Shown piece after piece: positions 44,733 through 54,023 of a DNA stretch of 64,000 nt. A program made the translations under genes and the position numbers. The stretch lies in the NCBI GenBank assembly GCA_904373265.1, contig CAJFEE010000002.1:84029-148028 (forward strand). The letters run 5' to 3'. The notes under the pieces are model-generated. The model made no database searches. It was not told the DNA's origin and worked only from the letters and a program-made list of their open reading frames with translations. Source of the stretch: Candidatus Harrysmithiimonas galli. Lineage in GTDB: Bacteria > Bacillota > Bacilli > CAJFEE01. Position 1 is the first letter of the stretch; every line of letters begins with the position of its first letter.

Positions 44733-45920
44733 ATGAATGAAGTACAAAAACGATTTTGGATTTTGGTAATCAGTGTGGTAATCAGTGGAATTGCCCAAGG
44801 CATGTTGCTGCCAGTCATTGCCATTATTCTTGAAAATAATCATATTTCTTCTACAATAAACGGACTGCATGCAACTGGTCTTGCCATTGGTGTACTGCTC
44901 ATTTCACCGTTTCTGGAAAAACCGCTTAGAAAGCTTGGCTACCGCCCAATTTTGATCCTTGGTGGCGGATTGGTTGTTCTTTCATTAATTACTTTTCCGT
45001 TTGTTACAAACCTTTGGTTCTGGTTTATTTTACGGATTTTTATTGGCATTGGGGATCACGCACTACATTTTACTGCACAAACATGGATTACATCCACAGT
45101 CGAACCGCATGAGCTTGGAAAAAAGATTTCCATCTATGGACTTTCATTTGGTATTGGATTTATGATTGGACCAATGATGACAAATCTCGTTCAATATAAT
45201 GAAGCCTATCCGTTTTTCGTATCAGGAATTCTATGTTTCATCGCTTGGCTGCTCTTTTTTGGTATTCAAAATGACTATCCAAAAACAGCTAATTTGGACC
45301 TAGAATCCAATCAACCAGTATGGAAAAAATACCAATTTATTTTCAAAATGGCTTGGATGGCCATGCTTCCGCCATTAGCTTATGGCATTATTGAATCTTG
45401 CATCAGCTCGAATTTCCCTGTTTATGCACTGCGACTTGATTTTTCTTTGGAACAAATTTCTATTATTGTACCTGCCTTTGCGCTAGGGGGAATTTTAACA
45501 CAGGTCCCTTTGGGCATTTTAAGTGACAAATACGGCGGAAAACAAGTGATCACCTTTTGCTTTGGAATAGGCAGCATAATCTTTTTACTTGCTGGGTTTT
45601 CTGAAAGCTCATGGCTCATCCTATTTTTCATGGTACTATTCAGTGGAATGACTGTCGCTTCATTATTTTCACTTGGATTAAAATTCATGAGTGAACGAAT
45701 CCCAATCCATTTGCTACCAACGGCTAATATTATATTTGGCATCTTTTTTAGCAGCGGATATATTTTGGGACCATCTGTATGCGGAGTTTTGATCGACCGA
45801 TTCTCCAATGTTAGTCTATTCACTTTTCTTGCAATATACTGCCTAGCTCTATTCTTATTATTCATTTGGCCAATGAAACAAAATCTCGATCAGACCACAA
45901 ACCAAACAACCCAAAGATAG
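44733..45920 (+). CDS. MFS transporter (YfkF-like)
   Basis: A 395-residue major facilitator protein with about 12 membrane segments. The loop 2-3 region (EKPLRKLGYRPILILGG) and the central IIESCISSNFPVYALR helix are visible, and GILSDKYGGKQVITF repeats the first loop motif in the second half. GAGGAGG lies 11 bases before the ATG at 44733. The substrate is unknown; the family includes drug and sugar exporters. B. subtilis YfkF, also in this neighbourhood, is the likely counterpart. Confidence 0.85.
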   Translation: MNEVQKRFWILVISVVISGIAQGMLLPVIAIILENNHISSTINGLHATGLAIGVLLISPFLEKPLRKLGYRPILILGGGLVVLSLITFPFVTNLWFWFILRIFIGIGDHALHFTAQTWITSTVEPHELGKKISIYGLSFGIGFMIGPMMTNLVQYNEAYPFFVSGILCFIAWLLFFGIQNDYPKTANLDLESNQPVWKKYQFIFKMAWMAMLPPLAYGIIESCISSNFPVYALRLDFSLEQISIIVPAFALGGILTQVPLGILSDKYGGKQVITFCFGIGSIIFLLAGFSESSWLILFFMVLFSGMTVASLFSLGLKFMSERIPIHLLPTANIIFGIFFSSGYILGPSVCGVLIDRFSNVSLFTFLAIYCLALFLLFIWPMKQNLDQTTNQTTQR

Positions 45921-45956
45921 CAAAGAAGCTTACCTTATCCTCTCAGAACCAAAACC

Positions 45957-46009
45957 AAAGAAATGCTCCCGAAAATCGTCTGAATATTACGGGTGCGTTT
46001 CTTTCTTTT
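45957..46009 (+). terminator. Terminator after the MFS gene
   Basis: AAAGAAA-GC-CCCG pairs with CGGG-GC-TTTCTTT with two small internal mismatches and is followed by TCTTTT. It is 37 bases past the MFS stop. Confidence 0.6.
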
Positions 46010-46089
46010 AAAAAGAAATCATATTTTCAAAACACAATACCAGATCTATGACTCATCTGTACATTCTATCTTTACATAAACACTATTTT

Positions 46090-47019
46090 TCAAAGTGAAT
46101 TTTGCTTTTGCTCATTCAAAACATCTTTAATAAAAACAGATACAATTCCAAAAATAACAAGCAGCAGTCCTCCATAATGTTCTAGACGTATCTGCTCTCC
46201 AACAAAAAACGCAGACAAAAACACACCAAATACTGGAATTAAAAACATAAAAACAGACACTTTTCCTACTGAATGATATTTTAATAAGGTCGTCCAAATC
46301 CATAAACTTATAGAAGAAATCAGAACCAAAAGCATAAAATCAAAAAGCGCCAAGACTGTCCAACCAACAAAAAAACGACCATCTAGAATCCAACCAGTTA
46401 CGAGCAACAACAATCCACCTAAAGTCATTTGTGTACCTGAAACAATTGCTGGAGAAAGAGCCAATACAACTTTTTTGGAATAGGTGTTGCCATATGCGCT
46501 GATTAAAACAGAGGCAAACATAGCGATCTCCCCAATTCCAATATGAAACCCTTCAGACAAGCCTTGAAAATGAATTACGACAATTCCAGCCATGCCCAAA
46601 AGCACGCCGATCATTTTATTTCTCGTCATTGGCTCATGATACATTTGTGCCGCTAACAACATTTGAAAAATACAAGTTGAACCGACAATAATTGAACCTT
46701 GCACTCCAGTTGTATATGCCAAACCAATGTAAAACAAAACATAGCTGAGAAAAGTTTGAAAAATTCCAAGACGAAATAGGCTAGAAATATTTCGAAATGA
46801 CAACTGAAACGGATTTTTTAACCATTTTCCAATGATTAAAACGAGTACACCCGCCAGAAAAAAACGCTCTCCGGCAAAAGCAATCATTGTACCGATATCA
46901 TCCGCAGAAATTCCCAACTCCCTATAGCTCAACTTAATCAACGGAAATGCAGCACCCCAAAGCAGTGTTGTCAAAATTGCAAAGAGAAATACACTCATAT
47001 TTTTTTGAAATAATTTCAT
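46090..47019 (-). CDS. EamA-family (DMT) transporter
   Basis: A 309-residue protein with two EamA domains, each of five membrane segments, ten in all: the first ends with LGMAGIVVIHF near 160 and the second ends LLVIFGIVSVFIKD. It has the family's PLIKLSYRELG and PVFGVFLSAFFVGE blocks. Members export metabolites or amino acids; the substrate is unknown. Its ATG overlaps the stop of the upstream BrkB-type gene by one base (TAATG), so they are coupled. Confidence 0.88.
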   Translation of the reverse strand: MKLFQKNMSVFLFAILTTLLWGAAFPLIKLSYRELGISADDIGTMIAFAGERFFLAGVLVLIIGKWLKNPFQLSFRNISSLFRLGIFQTFLSYVLFYIGLAYTTGVQGSIIVGSTCIFQMLLAAQMYHEPMTRNKMIGVLLGMAGIVVIHFQGLSEGFHIGIGEIAMFASVLISAYGNTYSKKVVLALSPAIVSGTQMTLGGLLLLVTGWILDGRFFVGWTVLALFDFMLLVLISSISLWIWTTLLKYHSVGKVSVFMFLIPVFGVFLSAFFVGEQIRLEHYGGLLLVIFGIVSVFIKDVLNEQKQNSL

Positions 47020-47951
47020 TATGATTTCCTCTCTTTATTCGGATTTCTTTTTAAGAAAAATTCCTGCATAATTTTCGGTAAATTTTGATACTTCTTATTT
47101 TTAGAAGCATAAAGATATGCATTAAACTCACAGCCCATAAGTACAAGCATCCCAATAATATAAAACCATAAAATTAGCAGAATAATTCCACCCAGACTAC
47201 CATAAATTCGTGTATAATTCGCATAGGCATCGACATAAGCAGAAAAGCCATAACTGACAATTTGCCATCCAACTGTCGTAAACAATGCACCTGGCACAAC
47301 ATCCTGAAACCGAAGCCGAACATACGGACCAAAATAAAACAAAATTAAAAAGACACAAAACAAAAACATACCCAGCATCAAATAACGAAACTGTTCCAAA
47401 AACACAAAAATAAACTCTGCCTGCGGAAATGGCTTGACCAAAAAATCTAAAATTTGTCTGCCAAAAACAAAAACGAACAACGATAAAATCACAATTACAA
47501 TAAAAGTTAACGTCAACACAATCGCAATCAAATGTTCTTGAAAATACGAACGAGTCTCTTTTACTTCATAGCTAATATTAAAAGCACCAAGCATCGCATA
47601 AATTCCACGCGAAGCAAACCAAAGCCCAAAAACCAGACCCAAAGACAAAAAACCGGTGACATTCCGCCCGGCTACCTCTTCCATCAAAGCTTCAATTAAA
47701 ATAAATACATCCTGCGGCATATATGGCTGAAATGCCAACAGCAGTGCATTAGCTTGAAGCGGAAAAAAATTAATTAATGTCATACTGCAAATTAAAAGCG
47801 GGAAAATTGAAAGAAGCAAAAAATATGCAATTTCTGCACCTACACTTGTTATGCGATGTCGAAGCATTTGCCGAACCAAATCCACAAGCATCGGTGGCAA
47901 TCGACGCAACAAACTTTCTTTCCATCTGTTAAAAATATGCATATTTTTCAC
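47019..47951 (-). CDS. yfkH: YihY/virulence-factor BrkB family membrane protein (YfkH-like)
   Basis: A 310-residue membrane protein with about six segments. It has the family pattern SVGAEIAYFLLLSIFPLL near the N-terminus, the GIYAMLGAFN block, RLRFQDVVPGALFTTVGWQ and YGSLGGIILLILWFY. The YihY family is annotated as a possible transporter or, formerly, RNase BN; the role is not settled. B. subtilis YfkH occupies the same neighbourhood. The gene ends coupled to the EamA gene. Confidence 0.9.
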   Translation of the reverse strand: MKNMHIFNRWKESLLRRLPPMLVDLVRQMLRHRITSVGAEIAYFLLLSIFPLLICSMTLINFFPLQANALLLAFQPYMPQDVFILIEALMEEVAGRNVTGFLSLGLVFGLWFASRGIYAMLGAFNISYEVKETRSYFQEHLIAIVLTLTFIVIVILSLFVFVFGRQILDFLVKPFPQAEFIFVFLEQFRYLMLGMFLFCVFLILFYFGPYVRLRFQDVVPGALFTTVGWQIVSYGFSAYVDAYANYTRIYGSLGGIILLILWFYIIGMLVLMGCEFNAYLYASKNKKYQNLPKIMQEFFLKRNPNKERKS

Positions 47952-48100
47952 TCCTTTTCATCAATCTCTACGCACACTTTCAAATTAAAAACCAGTTATT
48001 TACTTCATTCTACTCACCACATCCCATGATCGCAAAACTAGAACTTAACCCCATTTCCTGATTTACAAAGCAATTTATATAGCTATATTGTAAAAATACA

Positions 48101-48580
48101 TTATAGCTGATGTAACTTCCGAATTTTATCTAACGCTTTTTCACAGGCCTCTGACAATATTTTATACACCAAATCAAAATTTCCTGTAAAATACGGATCC
48201 GGAATATCTCCCTTATAAGTAGCATTCACAAAATCAAGCAGTCTTCCTTGGTAAAGTGGTCTATCCTCTAGCGATTCTTTCTGAAAGAATGCCAAATCCT
48301 TTGTATTTTGGTCATCCATCGTAAAAATATAAGTGAAAATTTGAAAATCAGCAGATTGAAGCTGACGTGCCTTCATATTTTCAAAAGAAATTTGATGTTT
48401 CTTCAGAATTTCCTGTGTTCCCTTATGCGGCATCTCTCCGATATGCCAATCTCCTGTACCTGCAGAATCGACAAAAAATTGCTTAGACAACCCGGTCTGA
48501 TTAACTTTTTCACGAAAAACTGCTTCAGCCATCGGCGAACGGCATATATTCCCCAAACATACAAATAAAACTCGAAGCAT
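48101..48580 (-). CDS. yfkJ: Low-molecular-weight protein tyrosine phosphatase (YfkJ-like)
   Basis: A 159-residue cytoplasmic phosphatase. The P-loop VCLGNICRSP gives Cys8 and Arg14, and the general acid Asp is in DIPDPYFTG near residue 122. Length and motifs fit B. subtilis YfkJ. The ATG at 48580 follows AAGGAGG; an in-frame ATG 33 bases upstream has no such site. It stands alone on the minus strand, upstream of yfkH by about 150 bases. Confidence 0.93.
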   Translation of the reverse strand: MLRVLFVCLGNICRSPMAEAVFREKVNQTGLSKQFFVDSAGTGDWHIGEMPHKGTQEILKKHQISFENMKARQLQSADFQIFTYIFTMDDQNTKDLAFFQKESLEDRPLYQGRLLDFVNATYKGDIPDPYFTGNFDLVYKILSEACEKALDKIRKLHQL

Positions 48581-48737
48581 ATTTTCTCCTCCTTGATTCC
48601 ATCGTTTTTCCAAACAAAAAAGATAAGCACAAATTGATAGACAGCAATTCTTCCGCTCTTTTTATAGAATAAATCTTTCTATCCAAATAAATAACCTTTC
48701 CTTTATTGTATCAAAAGCATTTTATCAATTTGTATAT

Positions 48738-48947
48738 TTATAAACCTCCGATCCATTCCTGAACCTTTAAAATCATAAAAGCAAAGAAACGAGCCATCAT
48801 CCCCAATGCTCCAGATTTAACCAATAATACTGTTGCTACAATAACTATAATGATAGACAAAAATTTTTTCCCAACCAGATACACAAGCTTTTTCCCATAC
48901 AACAAATAAATAAGCAGTACCAAAACAGCCAATAAAAGAAACGGCAT
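48738..48947 (-). CDS. Small membrane protein of unknown function
   Basis: A 69-residue protein with hydrophobic segments at about residues 2-17 and 29-47 and an amphipathic C-terminal helix (FMILKVQEWIGGL). AGAGGTG precedes the ATG. It is not recognised. It lies ahead of yfkJ on the same strand. Confidence 0.55.
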   Translation of the reverse strand: MPFLLLAVLVLLIYLLYGKKLVYLVGKKFLSIIIVIVATVLLVKSGALGMMARFFAFMILKVQEWIGGL

Positions 48948-49898
48948 TGCTTCACCTCTTTCACAATAATTTCACTGGATTCATGAAATAATAAAATTTT
49001 GAAGTGAAAATTGACCTACTGTACAAAACCATTCTGTTTCAAGCTGCTTCTTTCATTCTGTCCACTATTTTGAACAATTTGAATAAATAAGATTCTTACC
49101 AGTATCCGAACATGAGTAACAGATCCCATGGAGTTTAAAAAATAATTATAAATAATCTTGCACATCCAATGGTTTTCATGATAAGCCGTCCTCGTTCTCA
49201 ATTGGGATAGATTTTAAATTTTATGGACTTTGTGATATCGCTAGACAGCCATTTTGTTTCTTCGTGATGAATGTATTTGTAAATCTATTCTTTCTGTATT
49301 TTCATACGCAGTAGCTATCAAGCAGCCTCAAACGACTGCCTCATGGTCAATTTTAATTCAAAGCATTTCTGCAGACACAACTTTACACACTTTTACAACA
49401 ATAGAAAAATAATATTGTAATTGCAGCCAATTTATGGACAAATGTATTCTTTATCTCATTTCAAAAATCGTAACATCATACACTAAAGTAATCTGCTTTC
49501 AGTAATCTTTCACATCTGCATCTGCTTATTCTTATCATACATCATAACCATATTTTCTACATCTCACCCCACGCTTACGCTAACTTAAATAGATGTGACC
49601 TAGAATTTTCGATAGACAAAAAATACTTTAAAATGTATTTTAACATATGTATTATAATTAAATCTAAACTTATAGACATGAATACTTGTATTTAAAGTGA
49701 ATATATATTTTGGTTGACAAACATAACCAAAGCTATATTTTAAACCAATTCTTTCTTAATTTTACAGTTCAAACCATAAGTTCAGTAAGATTTTTCACCA
49801 AGCGAATAAAAAACTTGAGTCTCTTTAAAATTTTTTGATTTTCTTATGCTTTCACTTTACAATAGAAAACAAATGAAATACCAAGGAGGATTTACATC
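48948..49898. other. Intergenic region before pdxK
   Basis: About 950 AT-rich bases with no supported gene, and no recognised riboswitch. It should contain the pdxK promoter at its right end. Confidence 0.4.
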
Positions 49899-50711
49899 AT
49901 GTTCAAAGCTTTTACATTAGCCGGATCAGATACAAGCGGAGGTGCCGGTATTCAAGCAGACTTAAAAACTTTTCAGGAACGCGACGTTTATGGGATGTGT
50001 GCCATTACAACGATTGTCACAATGGATCCAGATAATGAATGGAATCATCTTATTTTCCCAATTGCAATTGATACCTTGAAACAGCAGATCAAAACCATCT
50101 TACAGGGGATTGGTATAGATGCAATGAAAACTGGCATGCTAGCTTCTGAAGAAATTATTACATTGGCTGCCGAAACTATTGAAACTTACCAGATTAAAAA
50201 TGTTGTAGTCGATCCAGTTATGGTTTGTAAAGGTGCTGACAAACAGACGTTCCCAAAAGTCAATGATGCCATTCGAGATATTTTGCTTCCAAAAGCACTG
50301 GTCGTCACACCGAATTTATTTGAAGCGGAACAACTCTCCGGGATGAAAAATGTAGAAACTCTTGATGATATGAAAAAGGCAGCCATAAAAATTCATGCTT
50401 TGGGCGTTCCTTATGTATTGATCAAAGGCGGTGGCAAATTGCAAAATACAGATCAAGCACTAGATGTTCTATATGACGGGAAAGATTTTGAAATCTTATC
50501 TGCAAAAAAAATTACTGGCGGATTCAATCATGGAGCTGGCTGTACAATTAGTGCGTGCATCACTGCAGAATTGGCAAAAGGAAAAACAGTCAAAGAAGCA
50601 ATTTATACCGCCAAGAAATTTATTACAGCCGCCATTAAACATTCATTTCCACTCAATTCATATATCGGACCAACCCGTCATTCTGCCTTACGGGTGTTCA
50701 AAGAACAATAA
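49899..50711 (+). CDS. pdxK: Pyridoxal/pyridoxine/HMP kinase (PdxK, ThiD-like fold)
   Basis: A 270-residue ribokinase-fold enzyme phosphorylating vitamin B6 vitamers and hydroxymethylpyrimidine. TLAGSDTSGGAGIQADLKTF is the N-terminal substrate motif; VVVDPVMVCKG and the anion-hole sequence HGAGCTISA with the catalytic Cys follow. The MDPDNEWNH block and overall similarity favour the B. subtilis PdxK subgroup over ThiD. The ATG follows AAGGAGG. tspO begins 14 bases after its stop, so they share a transcript. Confidence 0.9.
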   Translation: MFKAFTLAGSDTSGGAGIQADLKTFQERDVYGMCAITTIVTMDPDNEWNHLIFPIAIDTLKQQIKTILQGIGIDAMKTGMLASEEIITLAAETIETYQIKNVVVDPVMVCKGADKQTFPKVNDAIRDILLPKALVVTPNLFEAEQLSGMKNVETLDDMKKAAIKIHALGVPYVLIKGGGKLQNTDQALDVLYDGKDFEILSAKKITGGFNHGAGCTISACITAELAKGKTVKEAIYTAKKFITAAIKHSFPLNSYIGPTRHSALRVFKEQ

Positions 50712-50725
50712 ATCGGAGGCACATT

Positions 50726-51217
50726 ATGGCACAAAAAACAAAAGCAGCAAACCCTGGAACCATTTATATAACTTTCGGGCTGGTTGCTGCGGTCAGTTTA
50801 ATCATGAGTACATTTATTGGTACTGGGCTTGCCATATGGTATCCATCACTTGATAAACCAGAACTTACCCTTGCACTCCCATTTACGTTTATGATTCGAA
50901 TTTTTTTGGCGGTAATGTTTGGCTTTCTTCTATACTACACGTATGGTTGTGCAGAAACAATCCGAGAAAAATGGTATGGTTTTTTTTATAGTTTTCTCGT
51001 ATTTTTCTTAAATGAATTATTTTATGTTTTATTCTTCAGCCTAAAAAGCCCGCTCTTTTACTTTATTACTGAATGTGTGCTAGCCATTGCAAGCATCGGT
51101 CTGTTTATTTTTCTGATACAATATAACCGAAAAGCCATATGGTGTTTTGTTCCATATCTACTTTGGCTATGCTATCAAATCCCATGGACATTCACCTTAT
51201 GGCAACTGAATGCATAA
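50726..51217 (+). CDS. tspO: TspO/MBR family membrane protein
   Basis: A 163-residue protein with five membrane segments, the usual TspO fold. WYPSLDKPELTLALP resembles the conserved WYxxLxKPxWxPP block, and CFVPYLLWLCYQIPWTF the C-terminal tryptophan-rich helix, although several of the usual Trp and Pro residues are replaced. TspO binds porphyrins and other tetrapyrroles. CGGAGG precedes the ATG. It follows pdxK in an operon. Confidence 0.8.
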   Translation: MAQKTKAANPGTIYITFGLVAAVSLIMSTFIGTGLAIWYPSLDKPELTLALPFTFMIRIFLAVMFGFLLYYTYGCAETIREKWYGFFYSFLVFFLNELFYVLFFSLKSPLFYFITECVLAIASIGLFIFLIQYNRKAIWCFVPYLLWLCYQIPWTFTLWQLNA

Positions 51218-51360
51218 AGTAAAGCATCATATGATCTGCTGAAGTTTTTCAAATATTTTTGAGGAAATTTTTGGTTTTCCTATGTTCATTTCTTCAAAAA
51301 AGCGTTATATTATGAAGTAAATTCTGATTTTGTATGAGAGATTGGGAAGGAGTGCTGAAA

Positions 51361-52248
51361 ATGAAAGAAATCGTTTTTAAAGGTTCTGGTGTTGCCATTG
51401 TCACACCGTATGATGAAAACGGGATTAACTATGACGCTTTAAAAAAGTTAATTGATTTTCAAATTGAAAACGGAACCGATGCCATTATTATTGCTGGAAC
51501 AACTGGGGAATCTGCTACAATGACAGATGAAGAGCATCAGGAAATTATACGTTTTACAGTGGAGTATGTCAATCAACGTGTTCCAGTCATCGCAGGGACT
51601 GGTTCAAACGACACCGCATATGCTGTCACTTTATCAAAACATGCTGAGGAAGTAGGCGCAGATGCTTTATTGATTGTCACCCCTTATTATAACAAAGGCT
51701 CGCAAAAAGGATTGATTCGCCATTATACACAAATTGCAGATGCGGTAAACATCCCAATCATTTTGTATAATGTACCATCTAGAACTGGTGTCAGCATTAA
51801 ACCAGAAACCTATTTAGAGCTATCCAAGCACCCTCGAATTGTTGCAACAAAAGAAGCAAGCGGAGATACAAATCTTATGTTAAAAACACAGAATTTATGC
51901 AAAGATCATTTGCACTTTTATAGTGGAAATGATGATCAGATCACTGCTGCATTGGGCCTTGGCTCCTTAGGCGTTATTTCTGTTTTAGCAAATGTTGTAC
52001 CAAAGCACACCCATGATATTTGTCAAAACTTTTTTGATGGTAAAATCAAAGAAAGTATTGATTTACAAATTCAATTAACCGACCTAATTGAAGCCATGTT
52101 TTGTGAAGTAAATCCGATTCCTGTAAAGACTGCATTGGGGCTTATGGGATTTGAAGTGGGACATTTGCGAATGCCACTATGTGAAATGGAAGATCAAAAT
52201 TTAGAGGTATTGAAGAACACTTTAAAAAAATATCATCTCATTGAATAA
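51361..52248 (+). CDS. dapA: 4-hydroxy-tetrahydrodipicolinate synthase
   Basis: A 295-residue enzyme condensing pyruvate with aspartate semialdehyde, the entry to lysine and dipicolinate (a major spore component). GTTGESATM, the tyrosine of LYNVPSRTG (Tyr136) and the Schiff-base lysine of VATKEASGD (Lys164) are intact. The ATG at 51361 follows GGAAGGAG; the ATG at 51334 is unsupported. A strong terminator follows at 52261. Several Bacillales carry more than one dapA-like gene, so this may be a paralogue. Confidence 0.92.
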   Translation: MKEIVFKGSGVAIVTPYDENGINYDALKKLIDFQIENGTDAIIIAGTTGESATMTDEEHQEIIRFTVEYVNQRVPVIAGTGSNDTAYAVTLSKHAEEVGADALLIVTPYYNKGSQKGLIRHYTQIADAVNIPIILYNVPSRTGVSIKPETYLELSKHPRIVATKEASGDTNLMLKTQNLCKDHLHFYSGNDDQITAALGLGSLGVISVLANVVPKHTHDICQNFFDGKIKESIDLQIQLTDLIEAMFCEVNPIPVKTALGLMGFEVGHLRMPLCEMEDQNLEVLKNTLKKYHLIE

Positions 52249-52260
52249 TTTCATAGGGTA

Positions 52261-52297
52261 AAAAGCAAGTGAGCCTATTTTTGCGCACTTGCTTTTT
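52261..52297 (+). terminator. Terminator after dapA
   Basis: AAAAGCAAGTG pairs with CACTTGCTTTT around a 14-base loop, followed by T residues. It is 13 bases past the dapA stop. Confidence 0.88.
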
Positions 52298-53357
52298 TGT
52301 AAATATCTGAAAATATTCATGACTTTAGTTATGTAGCTTGATTGATTGTTCAATGACAAAAAAATGCAACAATCGAATTTTTATCTAAGTTAGATCAAGT
52401 ATTTAATTTGGATTAAGATTCTATACAGGAAGGGTAAAATAAATGGAGAACCAATCAGATTGATCTAAATCAGAAAAAAGAGATTATATCGGCAATTGAA
52501 AAAATTAACAGCGATTTGAGAAAAGTTTTTGCACAGCAAAATAGAACAACTCCGATGTCAGTCAAGAATACTTAGAACATACAATAAGCAATTTAACCAA
52601 TACTGCCAAAGTGAAAATTCACAGATGCACATATAGACAAAACATCTGAAATTGAAAAATGAAACTCTTTCTCTGATAACACAAATGATAATGATGCAAT
52701 AAAAATAATTTTAAAATTTTAAATTATACATCATATTTTAAGCAGGACTTGTTTATTGGAATGAAAACAATGCCATCTTTTATTGAGATCTGTTGACTAT
52801 ATAATATCTTATCACGAAAACATTAAAATCAATCAAAAAGACCTGAAAAAATTCTCCAAATCTTTTTGATTGCTCTAGATATTTTTGTACATCACCCAGC
52901 ATTTTAAAATAAAAAATTGTATTTCTTATGCTGTTATATACATAAATATTCCATTTTTTCTTCTCTTTCATTTACTGAGATACAAAGCATCGGTTCCATA
53001 TATTGCAAGTTGTTCTTTGTAATCCTTCCTAAATATTTTGCTGGACAAACATTCTACCCATGTCATCATTTTACTTTTCTTCTAAATCGCTTGATCTATT
53101 CTGCTCAAAACTTTGCTTATCTCAATTTTTTCAACTTCAACATGCATACATTATCGGTTCAAACGATTGGATAGCCGGCTAAAGATTTTTCATCCGTTGT
53201 AAAAGATCTGAGATATTAAAATGAAAAATCAGCCATTTTTTCATAAGTTATAATTGGTTCAATACATTTCTGTTCTAGCTTTTATAAGACAAACATACTA
53301 TAGAATCAAATGGGAAAAAGAAACAAACAGAAAATCTTCTATTCGATTTTCTTATCT
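52298..53357. other. Intergenic region with possible gene remnant and a hairpin
   Basis: About 1.06 kb. One frame at 52440-52575 reads NQIDLNQKKEIISAIEKIN and onward before stops, coding-like but without a start, so it may be a remnant. A perfect 12-bp inverted repeat (52830-52841 with 52861-52872) and a hairpin with T-run (53177-53240) are present. No complete gene. Confidence 0.4.
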
Positions 53358-53837
53358 TTATTCCACCATTCCTCTATGTTGCTTCAATTTGTTGGAATCC
53401 GCATGTGGACAAACATGCCCTGGTTTTGTAATCCACATTTCCGCACGCACTGGCAAATATTTTTTCACCCAAGCTGCTTTTTCTTTACTTATCTTTCCTG
53501 CCTTTACTTCCTCATCTAATTTCACTGTCATTTCCTTCACAATCAAATCAACCAATTCTTGCTTTTTCACACCTTTTTCCTCAGCAATTTGCAGTATGCA
53601 TTTTCCTTTTGCCAATTCTTGATGAAAAGCATCCGAATCCATCTTCAGCAATATCAAAAGTTTATCACCGACCATATTCCCCATCATATGCGGGCATTTT
53701 CCATGCTGATGTATTGGCTCTTTTCCATTTTCTGGTTGATCTGAGTGGACCGAAAATACCGCTGCCTCTATATTCATCGTTCCAAAAAGCAACCAACAGG
53801 CCACTCCAATTGGCAAAAGTTTACACTTTTTTTTCAA
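53358..53837 (-). CDS. Small secreted protein with Leu-Gly-Lys/Lys-Glu repeat-like domain
   Basis: About 159 residues. A signal peptide (about 1-25, ending NIEAA) is followed by a His/Cys-containing linker (HQHGKCPHMM) and a helical domain LAKGKCILQIAEEKGVKKQE then KAGKISKEKAAWVKKYLP. This two-helix pattern occurs in exported proteins of Firmicutes (DUF2680-like). The linker and the C-terminal HVCPH could bind metal. The ATG at 53846 lies on the ribosome site AAAAGGAG, so the TTG at 53837 or 53840 is the likelier start. Confidence 0.7.
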   Translation of the reverse strand: MKKKCKLLPIGVACWLLFGTMNIEAAVFSVHSDQPENGKEPIHQHGKCPHMMGNMVGDKLLILLKMDSDAFHQELAKGKCILQIAEEKGVKKQELVDLIVKEMTVKLDEEVKAGKISKEKAAWVKKYLPVRAEMWITKPGHVCPHADSNKLKQHRGMVE

Positions 53838-54023
53838 CAAAACCATCTCCTTTTCAATTTTTATAAGCTTATTTTTCCGTAAATGTAAAAATTTATGTAC
53901 TAGAAATTACAGCTCCAATTTGCAATAACCCCTAGATCTTGAATGGGAAATATACAATTAGGTTTTAAATGGTGTATAGTTTCTGGACAAATGAAAGAAA
54001 TTAAAAGAAAAACGAGGTGTTTT

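Noticed and set aside
52780..52971. 63-residue minus-strand ORF in the gap after dapA
   Set aside because: It spans a perfect inverted repeat, lacks a ribosome site and has no similarity I recognise.
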